Shown here in pieces: positions 17,821 to 24,706 of a stretch of 64,000 bases of DNA. Numbering within the stretch: the stretch's first letter is position 1; the number at the start of each line of letters is the position of its first letter. Position numbers and translations under genes: made by a program. The stretch is taken from NCBI GenBank assembly GCA_050951585.1, contig JBMNJI010000006.1:1-64000 (forward strand), read 5' to 3'. Under the pieces are notes generated by a model. The model was not told the DNA's origin. It saw only the letters and a program-made list of their open reading frames with translations, and did no database searches. Source of the DNA: UBA3937 sp050951585 (lineage in GTDB: Bacteria; Bacillota; Peptococcia; DRI-13; DTU073).

Positions 17821-18312
17821 ATGCATTTAACTACCCGTATTTTGACGCGCAGCGCCTTAATTCTGGCTTTGGCGATTGTGGTGCAAAGTATCAGATTACC
17901 ACAATATTTGACCGGACCGCTTGTTAATGCGTTGCTGTTTTTGGCCACTGCGCTGGTGAGTCCGCTTAGCGGTGTCTTGGTTGGTCTTTTTACTCCGTTG
18001 TTGGCTTTTAGCTTCGGCATTATGCCTTTAGCACCGGCAGTGCCTGTTATCATGCTCGGGAACAGCTTTTTAGCCATTATTTTCGGCCTGTTTGCGAAAA
18101 AGCAAATCATTGCCATGATCATTGCGGCGGTAGCTAAATACGGGATTATGGCGTTAAGTGTGTATTATCTCTTCCCTTTACTGTTAAATATTTCGTTTCC
18201 GGACAAAGTCATCGCGATGCTTACGACACCGCAACTGTTTACCGCATTAGTGGGCGGGGCTTTAGCACTTGTGCTCATGAAAGCACTTGAGTTGAAAAAG
18301 GATAAAGCCTAA
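17821..18312 (+). CDS. ECF transporter S component (substrate-binding membrane subunit)
   Basis: A hydrophobic protein of about 163 residues with five to six membrane segments. It starts LTTRILTRSALILALAIVVQ and contains PLSGVLVGLFTPLLAFSFG, in the manner of S components of energy-coupling-factor vitamin or metal transporters. The ATPase and T subunits are not here, so it would use shared ECF modules encoded elsewhere. The vitamin cannot be told from sequence. ATG 17821 has GAGGAG eight bases ahead; an in-frame GTG lies three codons earlier. Confidence 0.75.
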   Translation: MHLTTRILTRSALILALAIVVQSIRLPQYLTGPLVNALLFLATALVSPLSGVLVGLFTPLLAFSFGIMPLAPAVPVIMLGNSFLAIIFGLFAKKQIIAMIIAAVAKYGIMALSVYYLFPLLLNISFPDKVIAMLTTPQLFTALVGGALALVLMKALELKKDKA

Positions 18313-18583
18313 AAAACGCCTTGGTCAAAGCTATGGCCGACAGATAAGCCGGCCCAATCTATGACAGACGGATGGACCGGCAATTATCTAAAGGCAAGAT
18401 ATAGGCCCGCTAGAGAATCACTGACAGAAAAGGGAATAACTGTTCGTGCTTCTTCCTCATAAAGCGATGAGCGGAGGGGAAAATATCATTAGGCTGGTAA
18501 CCGTATTAAGTGGGTTAGCGAGGCTAAATTATTTTTTAGCAAGCGATGCGGGCCGTTAGTTAACCTTGGTTGCCAGCCTGGAT
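18313..18583. other. 271-bp intergenic region with a long-range inverted pair
   Basis: No gene is visible between the ECF S component and the converging secreted-protein gene. A pair of near-complementary arms (GGCTGGTAACC at about 18491 and GGTTGCCAGCC at about 18567) encloses a smaller hairpin, GCTAAA-loop-TTTAGC. It could be a structured 3' region or terminator for either gene, but the T-tract is not classical. Confidence 0.35.
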
Positions 18584-20002
18584 CTAAAGATGAGGAGAAA
18601 GGTAGAGCGGTAGAGGTTCCGTGTATGGTTCTTCGGCAAAATATAAAAAACGTGAGGCGACACTCTTTTCCGGAAGGTATCCATGATACTTACATAGGGT
18701 TTCACCATGCTCGTTGATTTTGGTGATGGCATTATTGATTTCATCCCAGAATAAAAGGCAATCATCTTTAGTCCACTGAAGATGCCGAATGGGAAAGGGC
18801 ATCATTTGTAAGGGGGATATGGCTTTCGGAGGAGACTCTTCCCAAGGATGAATATAGAGCTGATCAGAAAAATTTGCGGTTATTGTGTAGGCAATCGTCT
18901 TATTCCTGGGATTATAGCACAGATTACTGCAGATACCGTCATAGCGGATGGGAAGTTCACACGTTTCATCATTTTGCCAGTTCCAGACCACGCCTTTTCC
19001 GGCGCTTTTCTCCTCTGCATTAAACAAGAGAAGGATTAATTCCTCCGAAAGCCAACAGCAGGCCCCCAGGTTTTCGGTGCCTTTTTTGGCCAATTCCTGA
19101 CCGTTTGGGGAAAAAACGGCCACTTGAAAGTATGTACTACCGATCGATGGGAAATCCTCCAGATAGCTAGCCAAAAGGTATTGCTCGTTTTGGCTCCATT
19201 CAAGAGAGGTAATGACCCGGACTGTTTCGCGATAGTATTCGTGTTGATTTGAGTCTATGGGGTTACTATTTGGATAGAGCGGAATATACTGTTTTTGTTT
19301 TAGCGGGGCATTGGCGGATGCAGTTTGGGTGGGTCCGGGGCCCTTTGTGGGATTATTTCCTGTTGTCTGGGAGACATTTAAGGTGAGTATTTCGATATGG
19401 TCAGGTGAGGTATAGGCCAGTTTTGTGCCGCTTTTGCTCCAGGCGCAGATGGGATTGGCGGAAAGAAAGACAGGCGGGTTGTCCGTAGGGGTTTGGCTGG
19501 CGTTATTTTGCTCCGGAGAAAGCTTATACAAAAAAAGACCATCCAGGAAATGAAAGAGCGTATAATAATTCTCGGCGGGGCTCAAGGTAGCCAAATTTCC
19601 ATTTTCGTGCAGCGGCACACCGGGGATCACCGGATTGTCTTCGAGCTTATTACGGATTTTTTGGACGGTACCGGTTTCATCAATGGATACTTCTACCTGA
19701 ATCAAGGTGGGAAATTCTTGTATGGTCAGGATTCGGCCCGCATGCTCCCCGACAAGGCATATCGTCGCTTGCGCTGCTACCGGCAAGGTAAGCAGCTTTT
19801 CCTCCACCGCTAATTGGATTTTGTCATTCTGAAAGCCTAAATAAAGCCCTTCCATGGAAACAATTTCATGGTACGGCAGTGCTGAGCTCTTTTCCGTTCT
19901 GTTTATGTTTACATCCTGTATGCCGTTTCCCGGTAATGTTAATAAGGCTGAAAACGTCAGACAGGCAGTAATTTGCTTCAGGCACGCCCAGAGAAAATTC
20001 AT
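18584..20002 (-). CDS. secreted beta-propeller-like (WD40/TolB-like) protein, function unknown
   Basis: About 472 residues. The N-terminus MNFLWACLKQITACLTFSAL looks like a signal peptide. The rest is repeated beta-rich blades with motifs such as ICAWSKSGTKLAYTSPDHIEIL, ITSLEWSQNEQYLLASYLE and NPRNKTIAYTITANF, suggesting a TolB/WD40-like propeller. A low-complexity linker (TTGNNPTKGPGPTQTAS) interrupts it. No enzyme motif was seen. The frame extends seven codons upstream to a TTG inside the GAGGAGG; the ATG at 20002 is the likelier start. The gene stands alone, between the ECF gene and the tRNA pair. Confidence 0.65.
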   Translation of the reverse strand: MNFLWACLKQITACLTFSALLTLPGNGIQDVNINRTEKSSALPYHEIVSMEGLYLGFQNDKIQLAVEEKLLTLPVAAQATICLVGEHAGRILTIQEFPTLIQVEVSIDETGTVQKIRNKLEDNPVIPGVPLHENGNLATLSPAENYYTLFHFLDGLFLYKLSPEQNNASQTPTDNPPVFLSANPICAWSKSGTKLAYTSPDHIEILTLNVSQTTGNNPTKGPGPTQTASANAPLKQKQYIPLYPNSNPIDSNQHEYYRETVRVITSLEWSQNEQYLLASYLEDFPSIGSTYFQVAVFSPNGQELAKKGTENLGACCWLSEELILLLFNAEEKSAGKGVVWNWQNDETCELPIRYDGICSNLCYNPRNKTIAYTITANFSDQLYIHPWEESPPKAISPLQMMPFPIRHLQWTKDDCLLFWDEINNAITKINEHGETLCKYHGYLPEKSVASRFLYFAEEPYTEPLPLYLSPHL

Positions 20003-20099
20003 TATTTTAACCAACCTCCTCAAAAAAATAAATATTCCATATAGAAGTATTTTACATATAATGGAAAAACCCTTTATTTATTTTTTGGTGGTTGGAGGT

Positions 20100-20130
20100 A
20101 AAAAAAAGAACCCTTATATTGTTAAGGGTT
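20100..20130 (-). terminator. Rho-independent terminator of the tRNA-like gene
   Basis: On the minus strand AACCCTT, an eight-base loop, AAGGGTT, then CTTTTTTTT. It lies about 40 bases beyond the 3' end of the tRNA-like gene, the right place to end its transcript. Confidence 0.75.
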
Positions 20131-20170
20131 ATAGCAAAAAAGCTTATTGCATCTGCCGATGCATTCGTTC

Positions 20171-20247
20171 TGGAGAGAAAGGAGGGATTTGAACCCACAT
20201 AATCAGGTGCCACCGCCTGAGTGCAACCATTACACCACAATCTCTCT
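20171..20247 (-). tRNA. aberrant tRNA, His(GTG)-like, 8-nt anticodon loop without U33
   Basis: A cloverleaf on the minus strand with encoded CCA at 20173-20171. The acceptor pairs as AGAGAGA/TTTCTCT (or GAGAGAT/CTTTCTC with discriminator T then CCA). The D-arm is GTG...CAC with TGTAATGGTT, and the T-arm is GTGGG-TTCAAAT-CCCTC with one mismatch. The anticodon stem is perfect, TCAGG/CCTGA, but the loop is CGGTGGCA: eight bases, with no T before any plausible anticodon. GTGGC matches the His anticodon region of tRNA-His, and an extra 5' base could pair with base 73 as in tRNA-His. It has its own promoter and terminator, arguing against a simple relic. The amino acid is uncertain. Confidence 0.6.
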
Positions 20248-20263
20248 TCGCGAACATGTACTC

Positions 20264-20293
20264 ATTATAACAAGGTTTGTTAATATTTGCAAA
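20264..20293 (-). promoter_or_regulatory. promoter of the tRNA-like gene
   Basis: Read on the minus strand: TTGCAA (20293-20288), an 18-bp spacer, TATAAT (20269-20264), then the tRNA-like gene starts 17 bases on. Confidence 0.65.
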
Positions 20294-20330
20294 TGGTTCT
20301 TTTTGGACAACTTTTATGAACAGTTTAATT

Positions 20331-20358
20331 TGACAAACAGCAAAAGGCATTTTATAAT
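20331..20358 (+). promoter_or_regulatory. promoter of tRNA-Val
   Basis: TTGACA (20331-20336), a 16-bp spacer and TATAAT (20353-20358), both consensus, ten bases before the tRNA-Val gene. Confidence 0.8.
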
Positions 20359-20367
20359 AGAATTCGC

Positions 20368-20444
20368 GGGCGGTTAGCTCAGTTGGTTAGAGTACTACGT
20401 TGACATCGTAGGGGTCACTGGTTCGAGCCCAGTACCGCCCACCA
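20368..20444 (+). tRNA. tRNA-Val(GAC)
   Basis: A canonical 77-nt cloverleaf. The acceptor is GGGCGGT/ACCGCCC, the anticodon stem CTACG/CGTAG has loop TTGACAT and anticodon GAC, the T-loop is TTCGAGC, and CCA is encoded. It reads GUC and GUU valine codons. Divergent from the aberrant tRNA. Confidence 0.96.
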
Positions 20445-20467
20445 TCAATTTTATAATGCATTCTCAA

Positions 20468-20496
20468 GATAGTGCGCGGCACTATCTTTTTTTATT
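20468..20496 (+). terminator. terminator after tRNA-Val
   Basis: GATAGTG-CGCG-GCACTATC... followed by seven T residues: a strong Rho-independent terminator about 25 bases after the tRNA-Val end. Confidence 0.85.
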
Positions 20497-20589
20497 TCTG
20501 TTTGCCGATGGCCGATTTTCTGTTTGCAGGGAGATACTATAATAAGCAGCAAATGAATGAGGATACAAAGAAGCAGAGGAGTATCTTTC

Positions 20590-21522
20590 ATGGAGTCAAT
20601 GACCATACTTGTCCAAGGGAAAAAGTTACAAATTACTAATCCGGAAAAGCTGCTCTGGGAGGAGCAGGGAATCAGCAAACTGGACTACATTCAGTATTTG
20701 CTTGAAGTAGCCGGTTATCTGTTACCCTATACCCGGGAGCGCTTGTTGACCATGATTCGCTATCCTGATGGGAGTAAAGGAAAATCTTTTTTTCAAAAAG
20801 AAATACCGGAGTACGCGCCGGAATGGGTCCCACGTCGGGAAGCAGGCGGGAAGGAATGGATTCTGCTTAACGATCTACCGACTCTGGTCTGGGTAGCCAA
20901 TCAGGCGGCGCTGGAACTGCATGTCCCTTTTAATCTGGCGGCGCGGGAAGATTTCCCCAGTGAATTAATCATTGATCTTGATCCCATGGATGAAGAGAAC
21001 TTTGGGTTAGTGAGAGAAGTGGCTTTACGTACGAAAGAAGTATTAGATTCATTTGGGCTAATGAGTGTAGCGAAGACTTCCGGAGCTACAGGGATTCAGA
21101 TCTATGTTCCGTTGGTACCGGTTTATACTTATGAAGAAACCAGAATGGTGAATCGGTTTATTGCCCGCTATTTGGCGGCAAAGTATCCGGAGAAGATTAC
21201 TTTAGAACGTTCCGTGCAAAAAAGGGGGAAGCGATTGTATTTTGATTATCTACAGTTATGGCGGGGGAGAACTTTGCCTGCCCCCTATTCGGTGAGAGCT
21301 CGTGCGGCTGCTTCAGTATCTACGCCTCTCACCTGGGAGGAAATAGAAGCCGGGGTGCACCCGCTTGATTTTACAATCGGGACAGTAAGGAGGCGCGTGA
21401 AGCAGACGAAGGATTTATTTGGGTGCATCACAGATGCCAGGTATCAACAGAAGTTGGATACGGTTCTTTCGTATATTAAAAAACAAGGCTCATATAATAA
21501 TCTAACGAAGGGAGTGAGGTAG
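20590..21522 (+). CDS. LigD-type polymerase (PrimPol) domain protein, stand-alone
   Basis: About 310 residues matching the polymerase domain of NHEJ LigD (archaeo-eukaryotic primase fold). Motifs are ITNPEKLLW near the start, the catalytic ELIIDLDPMDEENFG (Asp-x-Asp) near 135, KTSGATGIQIYVPL, a downstream aspartate in FDYLQ, and TLPAPYSVRARAAASVSTPLTWEE. In LigD this domain fills gaps at DNA ends, often with ribonucleotides. No ligase, nuclease or Ku gene is present in the window. ATG 20590 has GAGGAG nine bases before it; the open frame starts 11 codons earlier. ytxC follows directly. Confidence 0.9.
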   Translation: MESMTILVQGKKLQITNPEKLLWEEQGISKLDYIQYLLEVAGYLLPYTRERLLTMIRYPDGSKGKSFFQKEIPEYAPEWVPRREAGGKEWILLNDLPTLVWVANQAALELHVPFNLAAREDFPSELIIDLDPMDEENFGLVREVALRTKEVLDSFGLMSVAKTSGATGIQIYVPLVPVYTYEETRMVNRFIARYLAAKYPEKITLERSVQKRGKRLYFDYLQLWRGRTLPAPYSVRARAAASVSTPLTWEEIEAGVHPLDFTIGTVRRRVKQTKDLFGCITDARYQQKLDTVLSYIKKQGSYNNLTKGVR

Positions 21523-22404
21523 GTGCTTGAACCAATTTCAATCGGAACATATACGAATCCTGCTTTGGTGTTTAATCGATTAAACAGTGAGTTACGGTCG
21601 CTCCAAAAAGAAGGAATCCCTGTCAATATTGATATAGATCAGATTGGACAAATTACCTTTATGGACTGTCTGCCCGGTCAGAAAGAGCAATTCAGTGAAG
21701 GCGATTCAATCGAGACGATTAAGACCATTGTGGCTAGTTGCCTGGCTGACTTAATAGTGGAAGAATGGGAAACCGTTATTATCAAAAAGATTGTGCGTGA
21801 TAATTATTATTACTATAACGAAGATGAAAAACAGGTTATCATTCAAAAGACCAAAGAGATCCTGAACCCCAAAGGTTTAAATATTTATCGTCAGCGGGAA
21901 AGAAAAGAAAAGGTGATGGAAAAGATCCTGGAGTATTTAGATTTGCATCAGGAGCTTATTTTAGAAGGCTTTGTGAATTTTCGCCTCAAGGATTATCAAA
22001 AAGAACTGGAAAGTGTGGTTAACTGCGCCGTTGACGAGTTTTTACTCGAAAAAGAGTATGCCGAATTCATTAGGCTATTAACTTATTTCGTCGAGATACA
22101 GGAACCGCGCATCCAGAAGGTACACATTCTCTTTAAAAAGAAGGGTAAGTTTGCCATTCTTGATGAAACTGAACAGCCAGTGCGGCACGAAGCCCTAGAA
22201 GGGTTAATGATGGATATGCTGGTCGACGAGATTAATTATGAAGACCTTTTGATAAGTGCTTTGATTACCCTGGCTCCGCAGGAGTTGCTTTTGCATATAG
22301 AACCTGGAGTAGAGACAACCGATACGATCAAGACGATTCGGCTCGTTTTTCGAAACCGGGTGCAAGATTGCCCGGGTTGCGTCAAATGCGGTGTCAAAGA
22401 ATAA
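21523..22404 (+). CDS. ytxC: putative sporulation protein YtxC
   Basis: A 293-residue protein with the YtxC family layout. A central segment RERKEKVMEKILEYLDLHQELILEGFVNFRLKDYQKELE (about 127-165) is followed by a C-terminal tail ending in a CPGCVKC cysteine cluster. YtxC is found in spore formers, often near thrS as here; its biochemical role is unknown. GTG start with GGAGTGAGG immediately before. The start directly abuts the stop of the LigD-type gene, suggesting one operon. Confidence 0.85.
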   Translation: MLEPISIGTYTNPALVFNRLNSELRSLQKEGIPVNIDIDQIGQITFMDCLPGQKEQFSEGDSIETIKTIVASCLADLIVEEWETVIIKKIVRDNYYYYNEDEKQVIIQKTKEILNPKGLNIYRQRERKEKVMEKILEYLDLHQELILEGFVNFRLKDYQKELESVVNCAVDEFLLEKEYAEFIRLLTYFVEIQEPRIQKVHILFKKKGKFAILDETEQPVRHEALEGLMMDMLVDEINYEDLLISALITLAPQELLLHIEPGVETTDTIKTIRLVFRNRVQDCPGCVKCGVKE

Positions 22405-22595
22405 CAGATCCCTGCTATCACCTTGAACAGTGAATGTGAAAAACGGCTCTATAAAGAAAAAGGCGAAAAAGCAATAAGTAAAGAAAAAAAGAGAGAACGG
22501 AAGAGAAAAAAGAAGTAAGGATGAGATATTTCCCTTGCTTCTTTTTGTTATTTGTGATATTTTGCAAGGAAGAAAGTAAGGTGATAAGGGAAGAC

Positions 22596-23219
22596 ATGGA
22601 AGTGCTTGACGAGATAATTTATGTGTTTTCGATGGGGGTAATCGGGGCTGTAATTGGCTGGATCACAAATGTGGTAGCCATCAGGCTTCTTTTTCGGCCC
22701 TATGTGAAATACAGGGTACCTTTCTTTGGCTGGCAGATCCAGGGCCTAATTCCGAAAAAGCAAAAAGACATCGCCTTAGGTTTAGGAGAGGTGGTCAGCA
22801 CCGAACTAATTACCGGGAATGATTTGATGGCCAGCCTGAGCCGAAAGGACATTCAGGCGCGGGTACGGCAAAAAGTTGAATCCTATGTGCGAGAACAGGT
22901 CTTCATGCGGTTGCCTTTTGTTATTCCGGGTGTTATTCAGGCTTCGATGGCGGAATATGTATCCCGGGCTTTAGGTAATGAGGTGGAAAAGCTTTTGCAA
23001 CATCCCGAGGGCTTTTTCGGGGAAGATGAGTTGGAAGATGTGCGGCAGGAAATCAAAAAGATCGTGGCGGAGAATGTCATGGCTCTGGAAATGGCTAAGT
23101 TGGAAGAACTGGTCTATTTCCTGGCTAGAACCGAATTAAAACATATCGAGTTGCTGGGTGGCGTGCTTGGTTTTATGATTGGTCTGGTGCAGGGATTGGT
23201 ATCACTGCTAGTCCTTTAG
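22596..23219 (+). CDS. DUF445 family membrane-associated protein
   Basis: About 207 residues. The N-terminal membrane segment VFSMGVIGAVIGWITNVVAIRLLFRPY holds the DUF445 hallmark GWxTNxxAIxxLFxP. An amphipathic helical body follows, and a C-terminal hydrophobic anchor (GVLGFMIGLVQGLVSLLVL). This is the short form found in Firmicutes; function is unknown. The open frame begins at 22521 with a hydrophobic, cysteine-rich leader. I prefer ATG 22596, after AAGGGAAG. Confidence 0.85.
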   Translation: MEVLDEIIYVFSMGVIGAVIGWITNVVAIRLLFRPYVKYRVPFFGWQIQGLIPKKQKDIALGLGEVVSTELITGNDLMASLSRKDIQARVRQKVESYVREQVFMRLPFVIPGVIQASMAEYVSRALGNEVEKLLQHPEGFFGEDELEDVRQEIKKIVAENVMALEMAKLEELVYFLARTELKHIELLGGVLGFMIGLVQGLVSLLVL

Positions 23220-23230
23220 TGACGAGAGGT

Positions 23231-23268
23231 AAAAAAATTTTCCCGTCTTAGGCGGGAAAAATTTTTTT
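23231..23268. terminator. bidirectional terminator between DUF445 and DUF89 genes
   Basis: An A7 tract, TTTTCCCG, a five-base loop, CGGGAAAA (with one bulged base) and a T7 tract form a hairpin flanked by A and T runs. It can therefore terminate transcription from both sides. The stop codon of the minus-strand DUF89 gene lies inside the stem. Confidence 0.85.
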
Positions 23269-24117
23269 CAGGATAATATCACCGAGGGAACAGCCCAGAT
23301 AGTTTGTTACCACGTTGCATTTGGCTTTGAAGATAAAATACATTTTTTTATCAGGCAATTCATCAAGAGTTTCAAAGTTCCCTTGCCCTTTGGCAATAAT
23401 CAGGTCGGCTTCGGCAAACTCCTGCCGGAAAGCGGGGGAGCAGTATTTAAGGACTGTTCCCGGTAACGGGATCGTGGTGCCGTTATCGATTACTCTGACC
23501 AGGTCTTTAAGCCCCACCTCCTGGGCATCTTCCATTATGGCATCGTTGATCGCCGGATGACCTTTTACCACGAAGGTTACTTTTTCGCGTGGCATTCTGG
23601 TGAGGAGGAGTTTATCAAGCACGATTTCCCCGGTATTATCAGCCAGGTAAAGGATTTTTTTGGCGTTATCGATATCTTGTTTTAATTCTGCAGCGGTATT
23701 ACCGCAGAGGGGCATGTTGACACATCTTTCCAGGGCTTTTTGGGCTTGTTCGATGGTAATGTCACTGATAATCCCGAAATCGATAATATTGGCGGAAGCG
23801 GCATAACGAATGGCCTGTTCAAAGGGATTGGCGCTTTCGTTTACGACTTTTTCGAGATGCGGATAAAGCTCCTGCATCCCTTGATTGAATTTCTGCTTTA
23901 CCTCTTTATAGGGATCAAAGCAGGCACATTCCTTTTCAATAATCTCCTGCAAGAGAGCGGTGAAATAGGGCGGACTGTTTTGAACCTCGAAGCGGGCCAT
24001 TTTTTCGAGAACACGACGCATCGTTTTTTCCTGCAATTCATTGTCTTTCGTCGCTAATTTCACTGTCGCGATAGCCCCTTTTAACAGGCAGGGGATACAA
24101 TCAAGATTAAATTGCAA
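23248..24117 (-). CDS. DUF89 / ARMT1-like damage-control phosphatase family protein
   Basis: A 289-residue DUF89 protein. An N-terminal cysteine pair LDCIPCLLKGA precedes the metal-site region ILYLADNTGEIVLDKLLL near 152-170, KGHPAINDA near 184, and GQGNFETLDE near 244. Members are metal-dependent phosphatases acting on damaged or excess sugar phosphates and related metabolites; the substrate here is unknown. The start appears to be TTG with AAAAGGAG nine bases ahead. It is monocistronic and ends within the shared terminator. Confidence 0.87.
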   Translation of the reverse strand: MQFNLDCIPCLLKGAIATVKLATKDNELQEKTMRRVLEKMARFEVQNSPPYFTALLQEIIEKECACFDPYKEVKQKFNQGMQELYPHLEKVVNESANPFEQAIRYAASANIIDFGIISDITIEQAQKALERCVNMPLCGNTAAELKQDIDNAKKILYLADNTGEIVLDKLLLTRMPREKVTFVVKGHPAINDAIMEDAQEVGLKDLVRVIDNGTTIPLPGTVLKYCSPAFRQEFAEADLIIAKGQGNFETLDELPDKKMYFIFKAKCNVVTNYLGCSLGDIILKKIFPA

Positions 24118-24327
24118 TTGATTCGACTCCTTTTATGAATAATATTTTTAACATTACTTTTAATTATATCTTTGTTGTTACAGTAGAGTAAAGATGAAAG
24201 AATTTTCAACACCCCCTAAAACCGATTTACAAACGAATAAGAGTGGCGGAATTAGACTTTGTCCAAAATGTATTGTAGTCCTACAATCCGGTGACCAGAG
24301 GAATCCGGGAGAGGAACCCGGTGACGA

Positions 24328-24356
24328 TTGACATTGAAGGTCAGCTCGTTTATAAT
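24328..24356 (+). promoter_or_regulatory. promoter of thrS
   Basis: Consensus TTGACA (24328-24333), a 17-bp spacer and TATAAT (24351-24356). Transcription would start near 24363, placing the whole T-box leader in the mRNA. Confidence 0.85.
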
Positions 24357-24362
24357 GTAGAT

Positions 24363-24690
24363 TATTATAAAAGAAAAGCGTTGAGCAGGACTACTTTTTA
24401 CAGCAGACCGCCTTCAGAGAGGTGATACCGTGGCTGAGAGTATCACCAGGATTGAGCGTAAAAAGACCACCTGTGAGCTGTTTCCCTGAGGCAAGGGTGT
24501 CCGTGTGCCTGAACAGATGGATGTATGGCGAGAGGCAGTATGCGGTTCGCGGCAAGGTCATCAACATAGTAGGGGAAGACGTATCCGGCGTTAACGGAAT
24601 TCAAGCGGGAAAGTTCTATAACTTTCAACTAGGGTGGAATCGCGGGAAATACAATCTCGTCCCTTTTGGGGACGGGATTATTTTATTATA
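24363..24690 (+). promoter_or_regulatory. T-box leader of thrS (tRNA-Thr-responsive attenuator)
   Basis: A leader of about 330 nt ends in the T-box sequence AGGGTGGAATCGCG (24631-24644) and then a terminator hairpin (AATCTCGTCCC, TTTT, GGGGACGGGATT, T-run; 24653-24684). Uncharged tRNA would pair with the T-box and specifier to favour the antiterminator. A candidate ACC threonine specifier lies in AAAAGACCACC at about 24466, but the stem I fold was not computed. Antitermination under threonine limitation is inferred from the family. Confidence 0.88.
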
Positions 24691-24706
24691 TGGAGGGATG
24701 AAAGGC

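Noticed and set aside
20171..20247. That the 8-nt anticodon loop tRNA decodes the CCC-T frameshift site of the GH16 gene.
   Set aside because: A tRNA reading CCCU would need AGGG in its loop; CGGTGGCA does not contain it. No link is supported.
24422..24706. N-terminal extension of ThrS by 95 residues.
   Set aside because: The frame is open only because the T-box leader lacks stops there. The Shine-Dalgarno sequence, TGS start and T-box all place the start at 24707.
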